From NCBI RefSeq assembly GCF_003429565.1, contig NZ_QUAK01000064.1:1-64000 (forward strand): 64,000 bases of DNA. The letters run 5' to 3'. The stretch's first letter is position 1, and each line of letters opens with the position of its first letter. Source of the DNA: Streptomyces triticagri (lineage in GTDB: Bacteria; Actinomycetota; Actinomycetes; Streptomycetales; Streptomycetaceae). The notes under the pieces are model-generated. The model saw only the letters and a list, made by a program, of their open reading frames with translations, did no database searches and was not told the origin of the DNA. Shown piece by piece: positions 33,554 through 42,028 of this stretch. A program made the translations under genes and the position numbers.

Positions 33554-34969
33554 TCAGGAGGTGCTGCGCAGGTGACGCCAGACGGCCTTGGCCGCGTTGT
33601 GCCCCGGCATGCCGTGCACGCCCGGGCCCGGTGGGGTCGCGGACGAGCAGAGGAAGACCGCGGGATGCCGGGTGTTGTACGGCCTGAGCGAGAGCTTGGG
33701 GCGCAGCAGGAGCTGGAGACCGGAGGCGGCGCCGCAGGCGATGTCGCCGCCCACGTAGTTGGCGTTGCGCCGGGCGAGTTCGGGTGGGCCCGCGGTGGCG
33801 CGGGCCAGGACGCGGTCGCGGAAGCCGGGTGCGAAACGCTCCAGTTGGCCCTCGATGGCGTCGGTCAGATCGCCGGTCCAGCTGTTCGGCACGTGGCCGT
33901 ACGCCCAGAAGACGTGCTTGCCCTCCGGGGCCCTCGACGGGTCGGCGAGGGTGGGCTGCACGGTGATCAGGAACGGGCTGTCGGGGGCCTGGTCCGTGCG
34001 GGAGGCCTGGTGCAGGGCGCGGGCGATCGCCCGGCTCGAGGCACCGACCTGGACCGTGCCGGCGCGGCGTGCCTCCTGGGCGGCCCACGGAACCGGTCCG
34101 TCCAGGGCGTAGTCGATCTTGAAGACGCCCGCGCCGTACCGGTAGTGGTCGTAGGCGCCGCCGAGGCCGGCGATCCGGGCGAGTGCGGTGGGTGAGGTGT
34201 CGAAGACGTAGGCGCGGGCGGGCGGCAGGTCGTCCAGGCGCTTGACCTCGTAGTCGGTGTGCACCGCGGCGCCGAGATCCTTGAGGTACCCGGCGAGGGC
34301 GTCCGAGATCGACTGGGAGCCGCCGCGGGCGACCGGCCAGCCGTTGGCGTGCGCGGCCAGGGCGAAGACGAGGCCGACTGCGCTGGTGGCGATGCCGCCG
34401 AGCGGGGCCATCACATGCGCGACGAGTCCCGCGAACAGGGCGCGCGCTCGGTCGTCGCGGAATCGCTCGCGCAGGAGCCAGCTGGAGGGCTGGAGTCCGG
34501 TCAGGCCGAAGCGGGCCAGGGTGACCGGGTCCCTGGGCAGGGCGCTCAGCGGCAGCGACATGAAGTCGCGGGCCAGGCTGTCCCATTTGCCGAGGAAGGG
34601 TGCGACCAGCCTGCGGTACGCGCCCGCGTCGCGCGGCCCGAAGGACAGGGCCGTCTCGGCGACCGACCGGGACAGGACGGCCGCGGTCCCGTCCGGGAAG
34701 GGATGCGCCATGGGCAGCGGTGCGTGCAGCCACTCGAGGCCGTACCTGTCGAGGGGCAGTTCGCGGAAGGCGGGTGAGCCGATGCCGAGCGGATGCGCCG
34801 CGGAACAGGGGTCGTGGCGGAAGCCGGGGAGAGTGAGCTCCTCGGTACGGGCGCCGCCTCCGATGGTGTCCTTGGCCTCGTACACGGCGACCGAGTGGCC
34901 GCGGCGGGCCAGCTCGACGGCCGCGGTCAGGCCGTTCGGCCCCGCCCCCACGACGACGGCATCAAGCAT
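33554..34969 (-). CDS. Phytoene desaturase-like FAD-dependent oxidoreductase
   Basis: The 471-aa flavoprotein starts [44 protein letters not shown], the CrtI/amine oxidase dinucleotide fold. It ends with the [16 protein letters not shown] pattern of the CrtI-like 'NAD(P)/FAD-dependent oxidoreductase' group. No carotenoid genes are nearby, so the substrate is unknown. ATG 34969 has AAGGT upstream and places the FAD motif at the N-terminus. It ends 23 bp before lpdA starts, so co-transcription is possible. Confidence 0.88.
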   Translation of the reverse strand: MLDAVVVGAGPNGLTAAVELARRGHSVAVYEAKDTIGGGARTEELTLPGFRHDPCSAAHPLGIGSPAFRELPLDRYGLEWLHAPLPMAHPFPDGTAAVLSRSVAETALSFGPRDAGAYRRLVAPFLGKWDSLARDFMSLPLSALPRDPVTLARFGLTGLQPSSWLLRERFRDDRARALFAGLVAHVMAPLGGIATSAVGLVFALAAHANGWPVARGGSQSISDALAGYLKDLGAAVHTDYEVKRLDDLPPARAYVFDTSPTALARIAGLGGAYDHYRYGAGVFKIDYALDGPVPWAAQEARRAGTVQVGASSRAIARALHQASRTDQAPDSPFLITVQPTLADPSRAPEGKHVFWAYGHVPNSWTGDLTDAIEGQLERFAPGFRDRVLARATAGPPELARRNANYVGGDIACGAASGLQLLLRPKLSLRPYNTRHPAVFLCSSATPPGPGVHGMPGHNAAKAVWRHLRSTS

Positions 34970-35061
34970 CGACGGCACCTTCGGACTCCTTTGTCTGCCG
35001 ATGGCCACTGGCGCCCAGGATAGGCCCGGGCCCGGACGGGCCCTGCGGCGGTAGGGTCCGG

Positions 35062-35772
35062 ATGATGCTGCACCGATTCCGCCGCCGCACGCCCGGGGAG
35101 CGCCCGGGGGCTGCGGGTGCCGGCCCTCCGGCCCCGGCCGACACCCTGGACTGGTTCGAGACTGATTCGGCCGGCGCCGTCCTGCGGCAGGCCTCGTTCG
35201 CCACGGACCTGGATCCGCCTGCCCGTGCCCGCGAGCACGGGCCCCGACAGGCGGGGACGCACGGTGCGGCCACGGTGGCCGCCTCCCGCGCCGAACTCAC
35301 GGCGCTGTGTGAGGATTTCGGGCCGCTGGGGGTGCGTCTGTACCGGGCCGTGTACGGGGTGCCGCTGGTGTCGACCGCGCAGGTCACGACCGTGGGACCC
35401 GTCGGGAACCGGCAGCCGGCCTCGGCCGAAGTCCCCGTCACCGCCGAGGAGTTCGAGCGCGCCTGGTCGATCGCGCGCAGGGACCGGCACTTCGCGCCCT
35501 GCGACCGCGGACCGCTGCCGGACGGCGCCCGCCTGACCGGCACCGTGGTGGCCGCACCCTGGGGCATCGGCGTCACCGGACTCTTCGTCGAACTCCCGCT
35601 GCCCGTGCCAGGGTTCGTGGACATGGGGCATCTGGGCGCCGCGGAGAACTGGCCCGCCATCGGCACTGCCGCCGAGTTCGAGGTCCTCGCCGTACGGTTC
35701 GACGCCGAGCGCCGGGCCCGGCCTCAGGTCAGGCTCCGGCCGACAGGAGGCCGAGGATCCGGTCGAGGGTGA
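35062..35772 (+). CDS. Hypothetical protein
   Basis: The 236-aa protein has a basic, Pro/Ala-rich N-terminus (residues 1-28), then a folded part rich in Val/Ala ([66 protein letters not shown]). I do not recognise a family with confidence; no membrane segment or signal is present. The [12 protein letters not shown] stretch resembles small beta-barrels seen in actinomycete proteins of unknown role. It is monocistronic and its last 44 bp overlap the 3' end of the convergent phosphatase gene. Confidence 0.7.
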   Translation: MMLHRFRRRTPGERPGAAGAGPPAPADTLDWFETDSAGAVLRQASFATDLDPPARAREHGPRQAGTHGAATVAASRAELTALCEDFGPLGVRLYRAVYGVPLVSTAQVTTVGPVGNRQPASAEVPVTAEEFERAWSIARRDRHFAPCDRGPLPDGARLTGTVVAAPWGIGVTGLFVELPLPVPGFVDMGHLGAAENWPAIGTAAEFEVLAVRFDAERRARPQVRLRPTGGRGSGRG

Positions 35773-36574
35773 CCTCGTCGCGGGCCGCGGAGAACGGCAG
35801 GACGTTCCCGCCGGCCAGGCGGAACGGCTCGCCGCCGAGGGTGCGCTGCGCACCGCCCGCCTCGGCGACCAGGAGGAGTCCGGCGGCGTGGTCCCAGGCG
35901 TTCTCCCAGGAGAAGGCGATGGCGTCCAGTTCGCCCCTGGCTATCGCCAGGTACTCCAGGCCCGCTGAGCCGCACGGCCTGGGGTCCACGCCCGGAACCT
36001 GCAGGCCGAGCAGGGCGCGCTTCTGGTCGTCCGTGGTGAAGTCCGGGTGGGAGGTGGCGACTTCGAGGGCCCCGCCTTCGGCCGGGGAGCCGGAGCGGAG
36101 CCTTTCGCCGTTCAGCCGGGCGCCGCCGCCGCGGATGGCGACGGCCATCTCGTCGAGGGCGGGGGCGTACGTCCAGGACGCGAGCAGCTCGCCGCGCAGG
36201 GCGAGGGCGACCAGGGTGCAGAAGCCCGGGTCGCCGTGCACGAACTGACGCGTGCCGTCGACCGGGTCCACGATCCACACCGGTGCCTCTCCGCCGAGCG
36301 CCCCGTATATCGACGGGTCGGCGTGCACCGCCTCCTCGCCGACCACCACCGAACCGGGCAGCAGTCGGCCGAGCGACTCCGTCAGGTGCTCCTCGGCACG
36401 CCGGTCGGCGACCGTCACCAGGTCGTGCGGTCCGTGCTTCTCCACGATCTCGTGTGCGGCCAGCTGCCGGAATCGGGGCACGATCTCGGCCGCGGCCGCC
36501 TTGCGGACCGCCTCCTCCACCTCGGTCAGGCCGTCCGCCAGGAAGACCTCAAGCTCTTCGATCATGTGCCCCAT
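35729..36574 (-). CDS. Inositol monophosphatase-family phosphatase
   Basis: The 281-aa enzyme has the two family signatures: VWIVDPVDGTRQFVHG (metal-binding DPxDGT) and WDHAAGLLLVAEAGG near the C-terminus, with GEEAVHADPS as the first metal ligand region. Likely substrates are inositol monophosphate, histidinol phosphate or PAP. ATG 36574 (MGHMIEE) and ATG 36565 (MIEELEVF) are both possible. Codon choice and frame are clear, but neither start has a strong ribosome-binding site. Confidence 0.9.
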   Translation of the reverse strand: MGHMIEELEVFLADGLTEVEEAVRKAAAAEIVPRFRQLAAHEIVEKHGPHDLVTVADRRAEEHLTESLGRLLPGSVVVGEEAVHADPSIYGALGGEAPVWIVDPVDGTRQFVHGDPGFCTLVALALRGELLASWTYAPALDEMAVAIRGGGARLNGERLRSGSPAEGGALEVATSHPDFTTDDQKRALLGLQVPGVDPRPCGSAGLEYLAIARGELDAIAFSWENAWDHAAGLLLVAEAGGAQRTLGGEPFRLAGGNVLPFSAARDEVTLDRILGLLSAGA

Positions 36575-36687
36575 CAGAACACGCGCCACTGACAACGCCG
36601 ACCGCGCCCGGTGCACGAGCGGTGACTCCTGGGTGAATACCGGGGGCCGGCACCCCCGGCGATCATGTGGCGCCGGGACGTGCCGAT

Positions 36688-38553
36688 TCAGCGGCCCACC
36701 GCGTATCCCTGCATCCCCCGTGGGTTGGCGGCCGCCGAGAGGATCCCCGTCCTCGGGTCGCGGGCGACCGCGCACAGCCGTCCCTCGGACCACGGCCCGC
36801 CCACCGTGACGTGGTGCCCCCTGGCACGCAGACCGTCGATGACGTCCGCGCCGATCCGGTCCTCCACGGTGACGCTGCCTGGACGCATGCCCCGCGGGAA
36901 GAAGGAGCTGGTGAAGGAGTCGTTGTGCCAGTGCGGTGCGTCGATCGCGCCCTGCAGGTCGAGCGTGCCGCGGACCTGCTCGCGCAGCGCCACTCCGAGG
37001 AAGAAGTGCAGTTGCCACTGGTCCTGCTGGTCACCGCCCGGCGTACCGAAGGCGAGCACGGGCACGCCGTCGCAGAGCGCGAGGGACGGCGTCAGGGTGG
37101 TACGGGGCCGGCGCCCGGGGGTGAGGGACGCGGGCAGGCCCGGCTCGAGCCAGGTCATCTGCAGTCGCGTGCCCAGCGGGAAGCCGAGCTCGGGGACGAC
37201 GGGGTTGGACTGCAGCCAGCCACCGCTCGGGGTGGCGGCGACCATGTTGCCCCAGCGGTCGACGACGTCGAGATGGCAGGTGTCGCCACGAGTGCGGCCG
37301 TCGCGCGCGACGGTGGGCTCGCCCACGCCGGGTTGCGGGGTGCCCATGGCGTATCCGTCGGCGATGCCGGCCGTCGCGGCCGCGCACAGGCGCGGGGCGC
37401 GGCCGTCCGGGCTGCCCGGGCGCAGTTCGTACGAGGCGCGCTCGCCGATCAGGGTGCGCCGGGCGGCGCTGTACTCGGGCGACAGGAGCGCGGCGAGCGG
37501 TACGTCCGTGGCGTCGCCGTACCAGGCCTCGCGGTCGGCCATGGCGAGCTTGCAGCCTTCGATGAGCAGATGCACATATTCCGTCGAACCGGGGGCGGGC
37601 AGTTCGTCGGGGCCGGGCAGCAGCGCCAACTGCTGCAGCAGAGAGGGGCCTTGACTCCAGGGGCCCGCCTTGCAGAGGGTCCAGCCGTTCCAGTCGTACG
37701 TGGCCGGGGCCTCGTAGTGGGCGTGGAAGGCCGCCAGATCGGCGTGGGTGAGCGTGCCGACGTGGGCCGAGCCGCTGGTGTCGAGGGTGGGACGGCCGGA
37801 CTGGCGTATGAGCGCGTCGGCGATGAAGCCCTCGCGCCAGATGCGGCGGGCGGCCTCGATCTCGCGGACGCGGCGGGAGCGCGCACCGCCCGCGGATCCG
37901 GCGGCGCCGACTCCGCCCTTCGCTTCCGCATCCGCATCGGACTGCGCCTCGGCTTCGGCCTCCGTGACGAGCCGCCGCCAGGTCGCGGCGAGCGCGGGAT
38001 TGCGAAACAGGTCTCCCGCGCGCGGGGGCCGCCCGTCCGGCAGGTACACCGCGGCGGACGTCGGCCACTCCTTCTCGAAGAGTTCGCGTACGGCGGTCAC
38101 CGCGGCGCCCACGTTCTCCACCGGAGGGTGCCCGTCCGCGGCGTATCCGATGGCGTACTTGAGGACCTCGGCGAGCGATCTGGTGCCGTGGTCGCGGAGC
38201 AGCACCATCCAGGCGTCGAAGGCCCCCGGCACGGCGGCCGCCAACGGGCCGGTCCCAGGGACCGCGTCGAGTCCGAGGGACCGGTAGTGCGCGATGCTCG
38301 CGCCGGCCGGCGCCGGACCCTGCCCGCACAGCACCTGCACCGCGCCACCGGCGGGTGCCAGGAGGATCGGCACCTCGCCCGCCGGGCCGTTGAGATGCGG
38401 TTCGACCACATGCAGCACGAAGCCCGCGGCCACCGCCGCGTCGTAGGCGTTTCCGTCCTCCTCGAGGACTGCCATCGCGGACTGGGACGCCAGCCAGTGC
38501 GTCGTCGAGACCATTCCGAAGGTGCCTTGCAGTGTGGGCCGGGTCGTGAACAT
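36688..38553 (-). CDS. Gamma-glutamyltransferase-family protein
   Basis: The 621-aa Ntn-hydrolase proenzyme has the GGT large-subunit N-terminus (GMVSTTHWLASQSAMAVLEEDGNAYDAAVAA) and predicted autocleavage before T425 (GDTCHLDVVDRWGNMVA). The residue after the nucleophile is Cys instead of the usual Thr/Ser. A charged Ala/Glu/Asp-rich insert (about residues 198-228, EAEAEAQSDADAEAKGG) looks like low-complexity expansion. No signal peptide is seen, so it may act in the cytoplasm on glutathione- or mycothiol-like conjugates or in cephalosporin acylase-like chemistry. It lies downstream of marR, separated by tandem repeats. Confidence 0.88.
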   Translation of the reverse strand: MFTTRPTLQGTFGMVSTTHWLASQSAMAVLEEDGNAYDAAVAAGFVLHVVEPHLNGPAGEVPILLAPAGGAVQVLCGQGPAPAGASIAHYRSLGLDAVPGTGPLAAAVPGAFDAWMVLLRDHGTRSLAEVLKYAIGYAADGHPPVENVGAAVTAVRELFEKEWPTSAAVYLPDGRPPRAGDLFRNPALAATWRRLVTEAEAEAQSDADAEAKGGVGAAGSAGGARSRRVREIEAARRIWREGFIADALIRQSGRPTLDTSGSAHVGTLTHADLAAFHAHYEAPATYDWNGWTLCKAGPWSQGPSLLQQLALLPGPDELPAPGSTEYVHLLIEGCKLAMADREAWYGDATDVPLAALLSPEYSAARRTLIGERASYELRPGSPDGRAPRLCAAATAGIADGYAMGTPQPGVGEPTVARDGRTRGDTCHLDVVDRWGNMVAATPSGGWLQSNPVVPELGFPLGTRLQMTWLEPGLPASLTPGRRPRTTLTPSLALCDGVPVLAFGTPGGDQQDQWQLHFFLGVALREQVRGTLDLQGAIDAPHWHNDSFTSSFFPRGMRPGSVTVEDRIGADVIDGLRARGHHVTVGGPWSEGRLCAVARDPRTGILSAAANPRGMQGYAVGR

Positions 38554-38596
38554 GCAGCCAGTCACCTCGTCAGTCGCGTGGATCGGCGTCGCTCGC

Positions 38597-38674
38597 GTCG
38601 ATCGCCGCCCGGCAAGCTCTCGTGGATCGCCGCCCGGCAGGCTCTCGCGTGGATCGCCGCCCGGCAGGCTATCG
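38597..38674. repeat. Tandem repeat of about 27 bp between marR and the GGT-like gene
   Basis: Three units at about 38597-38620, 38621-38647 and 38648-38674 share the core GATCGCCGCCCGGCAGGCT with one or two differences each. A shorter, degenerate unit precedes them (about 38578). The last two are exactly 27 bp, a multiple of three, and lie in the 163-bp gap upstream of the GGT-like start on the minus strand. Confidence 0.85.
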
Positions 38675-38716
38675 ACCCGCACAGGCCGCGCCCCAGGTGT
38701 GGGAGCGGCGGAGTCC

Positions 38717-39223
38717 TCAGGCCAGCGAGGTGTCGCCCTGCGCCTCCAGGAGCTTGCGCAGGGTCGCGCCGGCCTGCTCGCATTCGTCGCGGTCCAACGC
38801 CTCGCAGATCCGGGCGTAGTTGACCAGATGGTCCGCGATGAGGTCGTCGGCCAGCTGGAGGCCGCGGTCCGTGAGGCTGATGCGGACGGTGCGCCGGTCG
38901 GCCGTGTCGCGGATCCGCTCGACCAGGCCCTTGGCCTCCATCCGGTCGATGCGGTTGGTGATGGCGCCCGAGGTGACCATGGACGCCTTGAGGAAGGCAC
39001 CCGCGGTCAGGGCGTACGGCGGGCCCGAGCGGCGCAGGGTGAACAGCACGTCCACCTCGGCCTGCTCGAGACCGCGCTCGGCGGCGAAGGCCTTGATCTC
39101 CTTGGTGAGGATCTGCCCCATCCGCTGCACACGGCTGAGCAGCTGCAACGGCCACATTCCGTCGGCCAGTTCGGGCCGCTGCTCCGCCCACTGACCGACC
39201 ATCACGTCCACCACGTCACTCAT
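38717..39223 (-). CDS. MarR-family transcriptional regulator
   Basis: The 168-aa winged-helix regulator has a DNA-recognition region KASMVTSGAITNRIDRMEAKGLVERIRDTADRRTVRISLTDRG (about residues 72-115) with the DxRR wing. ATG 39223 (MSDVVDV) is the conventional start. The frame remains open upstream to about 39334 and would encode an Arg-rich 5-residue repeat, but AGA/TTG/ATT codons there are foreign to this genome, so that stretch is more likely operator DNA. It diverges from the nitroreductase-MFS operon, which it probably represses. Confidence 0.92.
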   Translation of the reverse strand: MSDVVDVMVGQWAEQRPELADGMWPLQLLSRVQRMGQILTKEIKAFAAERGLEQAEVDVLFTLRRSGPPYALTAGAFLKASMVTSGAITNRIDRMEAKGLVERIRDTADRRTVRISLTDRGLQLADDLIADHLVNYARICEALDRDECEQAGATLRKLLEAQGDTSLA

Positions 39224-39246
39224 CCCGCGCTCCCTCGGCTCTCTCT

Positions 39247-39336
39247 CGACACTCCCCGACGCGAACCTTCTCGAGGGGCATCTTCTCAACGCAATTCTTC
39301 TCAACGTAATTTTTCTCAACAGGCTTCTTCTCAACG
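39247..39336. repeat. Array of six 15-bp repeats in the MarR/nitroreductase promoter region
   Basis: On the plus strand, units of exactly 15 bp end at 39336, 39321, 39306, 39291, 39276 and 39261. The four right-hand units carry the half-site TCTCAAC(G/A); the fifth has TCTCGAGG and the sixth is degenerate. The half-site is the same as in the perfect palindrome at 39374-39389. The array lies between marR and the divergent operon, in an AT-rich patch. Confidence 0.9.
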
Positions 39337-39345
39337 TTAAGACAC

Positions 39346-39375
39346 TTGACGTTGAACCACCCGAGCTGTTTTTAT
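39346..39375 (+). promoter_or_regulatory. Candidate promoter of the nitroreductase-MFS operon
   Basis: TTGACG (39346-39351), an 18-bp spacer and TTTTAT (39370-39375). The -10 hexamer deviates from TANNNT, but its right edge runs into the MarR-type palindrome, which would block initiation. Confidence 0.4.
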
Positions 39376-39389
39376 CTCAACGTTGAGAT
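39374..39389. promoter_or_regulatory. Perfect 16-bp palindrome, probable MarR operator
   Basis: ATCTCAACGTTGAGAT is fully self-complementary and lies 30 bp before the nitroreductase ATG. A near-identical site, TCTCAACGTTAAGA (13 of 14 positions), lies at 39329-39342 at the right end of the repeat array. AT-rich palindromes of this length are typical MarR operators. Confidence 0.7.
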
Positions 39390-39419
39390 TATCAAGACTG
39401 AGCGAATCGGAGCTTCCGC

Positions 39420-40010
39420 ATGTCCCTCCTGCTGCCGCCGGACGCCCAGGACCTCCTCTTCCGCGAGGCCCGCACCGCCAACACCTTCACCGACGAGCCC
39501 GTCTCCGACGCCCAACTCCGTGCCGTCCACGACCTCGTGAAGTACGGGCCCACCGCCTTCAACCTCGCACCCCTGCGCACCGTCCTGGTCCGCTCCACCG
39601 AGGCCCGCGCCCGGCTCGTCCCGCACATGGATCCGGGCAACGACACCAAGACCGCGGCGGCACCCCTCGTCGCGATCCTCGCCACCGACTGCGAGTTCCA
39701 CGAGGAAACCTCCCGCCTCTTCCCGCACGCACCCGGAGTGCGGGACGCCTACTTCGCGGAGCGGCCGGTGCGCGAGGACTCCGCCCGGTTCAACGGCGCC
39801 CTGCAGTGCGCGTACTTCATCGTCGGCCTGCGGGCGGCCGGCCTCGCGGCAGGCCCCATGACCGGATTCGACCACGAGGGCGTACGCAAGGAGTTCCTCG
39901 ACGGCGACCACCTTCCGCTGATGGTCGTCAACATCGGCCGGCCCGGCCCCGAAGCCTGGCACCCGCGCCTTCCGCGCCTGCCGTACGACGAGGTCGTCAC
40001 CACCGTCTGA
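39420..40010 (+). CDS. Nitroreductase-family protein (RutE/malonic semialdehyde reductase-like)
   Basis: This 196-aa FMN-dependent reductase matches the RutE/HadB subgroup: REARTANTFTDEPVSDAQLRAVHDLVKYGPTAFNLAPLR, a central FNGALQCAYFIVGLRAAGLAAGPMTGFD and the C-terminal LPLMVVNIGRPG. RutE reduces malonic semialdehyde, but homologues also reduce nitro and quinone compounds. It is the first gene of an operon with an MFS exporter and faces a MarR regulator, so detoxification of an electrophile or drug is more likely here than uracil use. Confidence 0.9.
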   Translation: MSLLLPPDAQDLLFREARTANTFTDEPVSDAQLRAVHDLVKYGPTAFNLAPLRTVLVRSTEARARLVPHMDPGNDTKTAAAPLVAILATDCEFHEETSRLFPHAPGVRDAYFAERPVREDSARFNGALQCAYFIVGLRAAGLAAGPMTGFDHEGVRKEFLDGDHLPLMVVNIGRPGPEAWHPRLPRLPYDEVVTTV

Positions 40011-40039
40011 CCCGAGACCGCCCCGCCCGGAGGACCGCC

Positions 40040-41260
40040 ATGCCCGCCACCGCATCGTCGCCCGCCCGCACCGCCGCCCCGGCGCCGCCCGCCGCCGTGC
40101 CCGCGCTCTGGCTCGCCCTGCTCGCCACGCCCACGGCCGTCGGGGCCAACGCCCCCACGCTGATCCTGCCCGCCATGGGAAGCGACCTCGGGGTGTCCAC
40201 GGCCACCGTCACCTGGCTGGTGACCACCTTCGCCTGGGGCATGGCCGTGGGCACCCCGCTGATGGCAGGCTTCCTGCGGCTGCGCGGCGCGGCCGCAACT
40301 CTCAGGTGGAGCACGGCACTCGTCCTGGCCGGGACACTGACCGCGAGTCTGTCGCCGTGGCTGCCGCTGCTGCTTGCCGGCCGTGCGGCGCAGGCCTTCG
40401 GCGGCGCCGGGCTGATCGCGGTGGCCATGAACCTGGCCGCCGGCGCGCCCCGCCGCATGGGCGTCATCAGCTCCGGCTTCGGCGTACTCGGCGCCTGCGG
40501 CCCACTGGCCGGGCAACTGCTCGCCTCCGAGGTGTCATGGCGGCTGTCGCTCGCCCTGTCCGCCCTGTCCCTGCTCGCCGTGCCCGCGGTGCACCGATAC
40601 GTCCGCGGCGCACCGCGACCCGCGGGTGAGACCTTCGACGGACGCGGCGCCGCCCTGCTGCTCGCCTTCGCCTCCGCGCTCGTACTCCTGCCGATGGCGC
40701 CGCTGCCCGCGATCGCGGCCGCCCTGCCGTCCGCCGCCCTGCTCGCCCGCCATCTGCGCCACCGGCCCGACGGATTCCTGCCGGCCGTCCTGGTGCGCAG
40801 CCGTGCCTTCCTGACCGCGGCGGGTGTCGCACTGACCCTGTCCACCTCGTACTTCACGCTGCTCTTCGCGGTGCCCCGGCTGATGCAGGACCGGTCCGCC
40901 TGGTCGACGGGCGCCGTCGGCACCGGTCAGCTGGTCGCGCTCCTGACCGGTGCGGCCCTGTCCTGGCTGCTCGCGGCCGCCTCCCCACGCCTGGGCCGGC
41001 CCGCGGTGTACGCCACGCTGCTCGGACTCGGCGCCCTGGCCGCCACCGCGGCCGCCACGGCTTCGGCCCCCGCGCTGCTCCTGGGCGCCGCGGCCCTCGC
41101 CGTACTGGCCGCCACGGGCAGCAACGCGATCCTCTCCGGCTATGCGGCCGGCACCGCACCCGCCGCCCAACGGCCCGCCGCCATCGGCGTGTTCGTCCTC
41201 TTCTACCAGCTCGGCGGCGCGCTCGGCCCGGCCGCGGCGGCCCTGCTCGTACCGGCGTGA
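40040..41260 (+). CDS. MFS transporter (drug efflux type)
   Basis: The 406-aa membrane protein has about 12 hydrophobic helices. The first loops contain LPAMGSDLGVSTATVTWLVTTFAWGMAVGTPLMAGFLRLRG, similar to the EmrB/Bcr drug-efflux MFS group. It starts 29 bp after the nitroreductase gene with CGGAGGA before ATG 40040, so the two are co-expressed under MarR-type control. It probably exports the compound that the regulator senses. The sequence is extremely Ala/Leu-rich. Confidence 0.9.
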   Translation: MPATASSPARTAAPAPPAAVPALWLALLATPTAVGANAPTLILPAMGSDLGVSTATVTWLVTTFAWGMAVGTPLMAGFLRLRGAAATLRWSTALVLAGTLTASLSPWLPLLLAGRAAQAFGGAGLIAVAMNLAAGAPRRMGVISSGFGVLGACGPLAGQLLASEVSWRLSLALSALSLLAVPAVHRYVRGAPRPAGETFDGRGAALLLAFASALVLLPMAPLPAIAAALPSAALLARHLRHRPDGFLPAVLVRSRAFLTAAGVALTLSTSYFTLLFAVPRLMQDRSAWSTGAVGTGQLVALLTGAALSWLLAAASPRLGRPAVYATLLGLGALAATAAATASAPALLLGAAALAVLAATGSNAILSGYAAGTAPAAQRPAAIGVFVLFYQLGGALGPAAAALLVPA

Positions 41261-41314
41261 ACGCCGAACGGCCACGCCGGCCGCGGACGGTCACGCCGAC
41301 CGCCGCCGGTCACG

Positions 41315-42028
41315 TCAGCCACCGACGCCCCCGCCCTCCGCGGTACCGGCCGCACCCGTCCGCGGCTCCGCCGACCGCACCGTGACCAGGCCCGACTCAT
41401 AGGCGTGGACGACCAGTTGGGCGCGGTCCCGAGCGCCGAGCTTGGTCATGGCCCGGCTGATGTGCGTCTTCGCCGTGAAGGGGCTGATCACCATGTGCGC
41501 GGCGATCTCCTCATTGCTCAGACCACGGGCAGCGAGCGCCGTGACCTCGCGTTCGCGGCGGGTGAGCTCCTCGAGCCCGGATGCGGTGATCCGGTCCGGC
41601 GGGCGGGCGACGAACTCGCCGATGAGGCGGCGGGTGACCGAGGGGGACAGCAGTGCGTCGCCGGCCGCGACGACCCCCACGGCCTGCAGCAGGTCGGCCG
41701 GCTCGGTGTCCTTCAGGAGGAACCCGCTGGCGCCGGCCCGCAGCGCGTCGAACACATAGCTGTCCAGGCCGTAGTTGGTGAGGATGACGACCCGTACGCC
41801 GGCAAGGTCGGGATCGGCGACGATCCGACGGGTCGCCTCGATCCCCGTCATGACCGGCATCTGTACGTCGATCAGCGCGATGTCGGGGCGGCTCTCACGC
41901 ACCAGGGCCACGCCCTGCAGGCCGTCGGCGGCCTCCCCGACCACCTCGATACCCTCCTCGGCGTCGAGCAGCGCTCGGAAGCCGGCCCGCATCAGGGCCT
42001 GGTCGTCGACGAGCGCGACGCGGATCAT
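41315..42028 (-). CDS. LuxR/NarL-type response regulator
   Basis: The 237-aa protein has a receiver domain (MIRVALVDDQALMRAGFRALL; phospho-acceptor D54 in IALIDVQMPVMTG; K in FLLKD) and a C-terminal LuxR helix-turn-helix (LTRREREVTALAARGLSNEEIAAHMVISPFTAKTHISRAMTKLGARDRAQLVVHAYESG). It is encoded with the upstream histidine kinase by a 4-bp ATGA overlap, so they form a cognate pair. Target genes are unknown. Confidence 0.95.
   Translation of the reverse strand: MIRVALVDDQALMRAGFRALLDAEEGIEVVGEAADGLQGVALVRESRPDIALIDVQMPVMTGIEATRRIVADPDLAGVRVVILTNYGLDSYVFDALRAGASGFLLKDTEPADLLQAVGVVAAGDALLSPSVTRRLIGEFVARPPDRITASGLEELTRREREVTALAARGLSNEEIAAHMVISPFTAKTHISRAMTKLGARDRAQLVVHAYESGLVTVRSAEPRTGAAGTAEGGGVGG

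Noticed and set aside
33531..34733. Minus-strand extension of the lpdA frame
   Set aside because: It overlaps the phytoene desaturase-like gene in another frame, is Arg/Pro-rich, and LpdA clearly begins at its FAD motif at 33530.
39224..39334. N-terminal extension of MarR through the 15-bp repeats
   Set aside because: The repeat is in frame but uses AGA, TTG and ATT codons foreign to the genome; operator DNA is the simpler reading, though not proven.
41261..41314. Possible terminator between the MFS and response regulator genes
   Set aside because: GC-rich with several overlapping weak stems but none long or followed by T residues.
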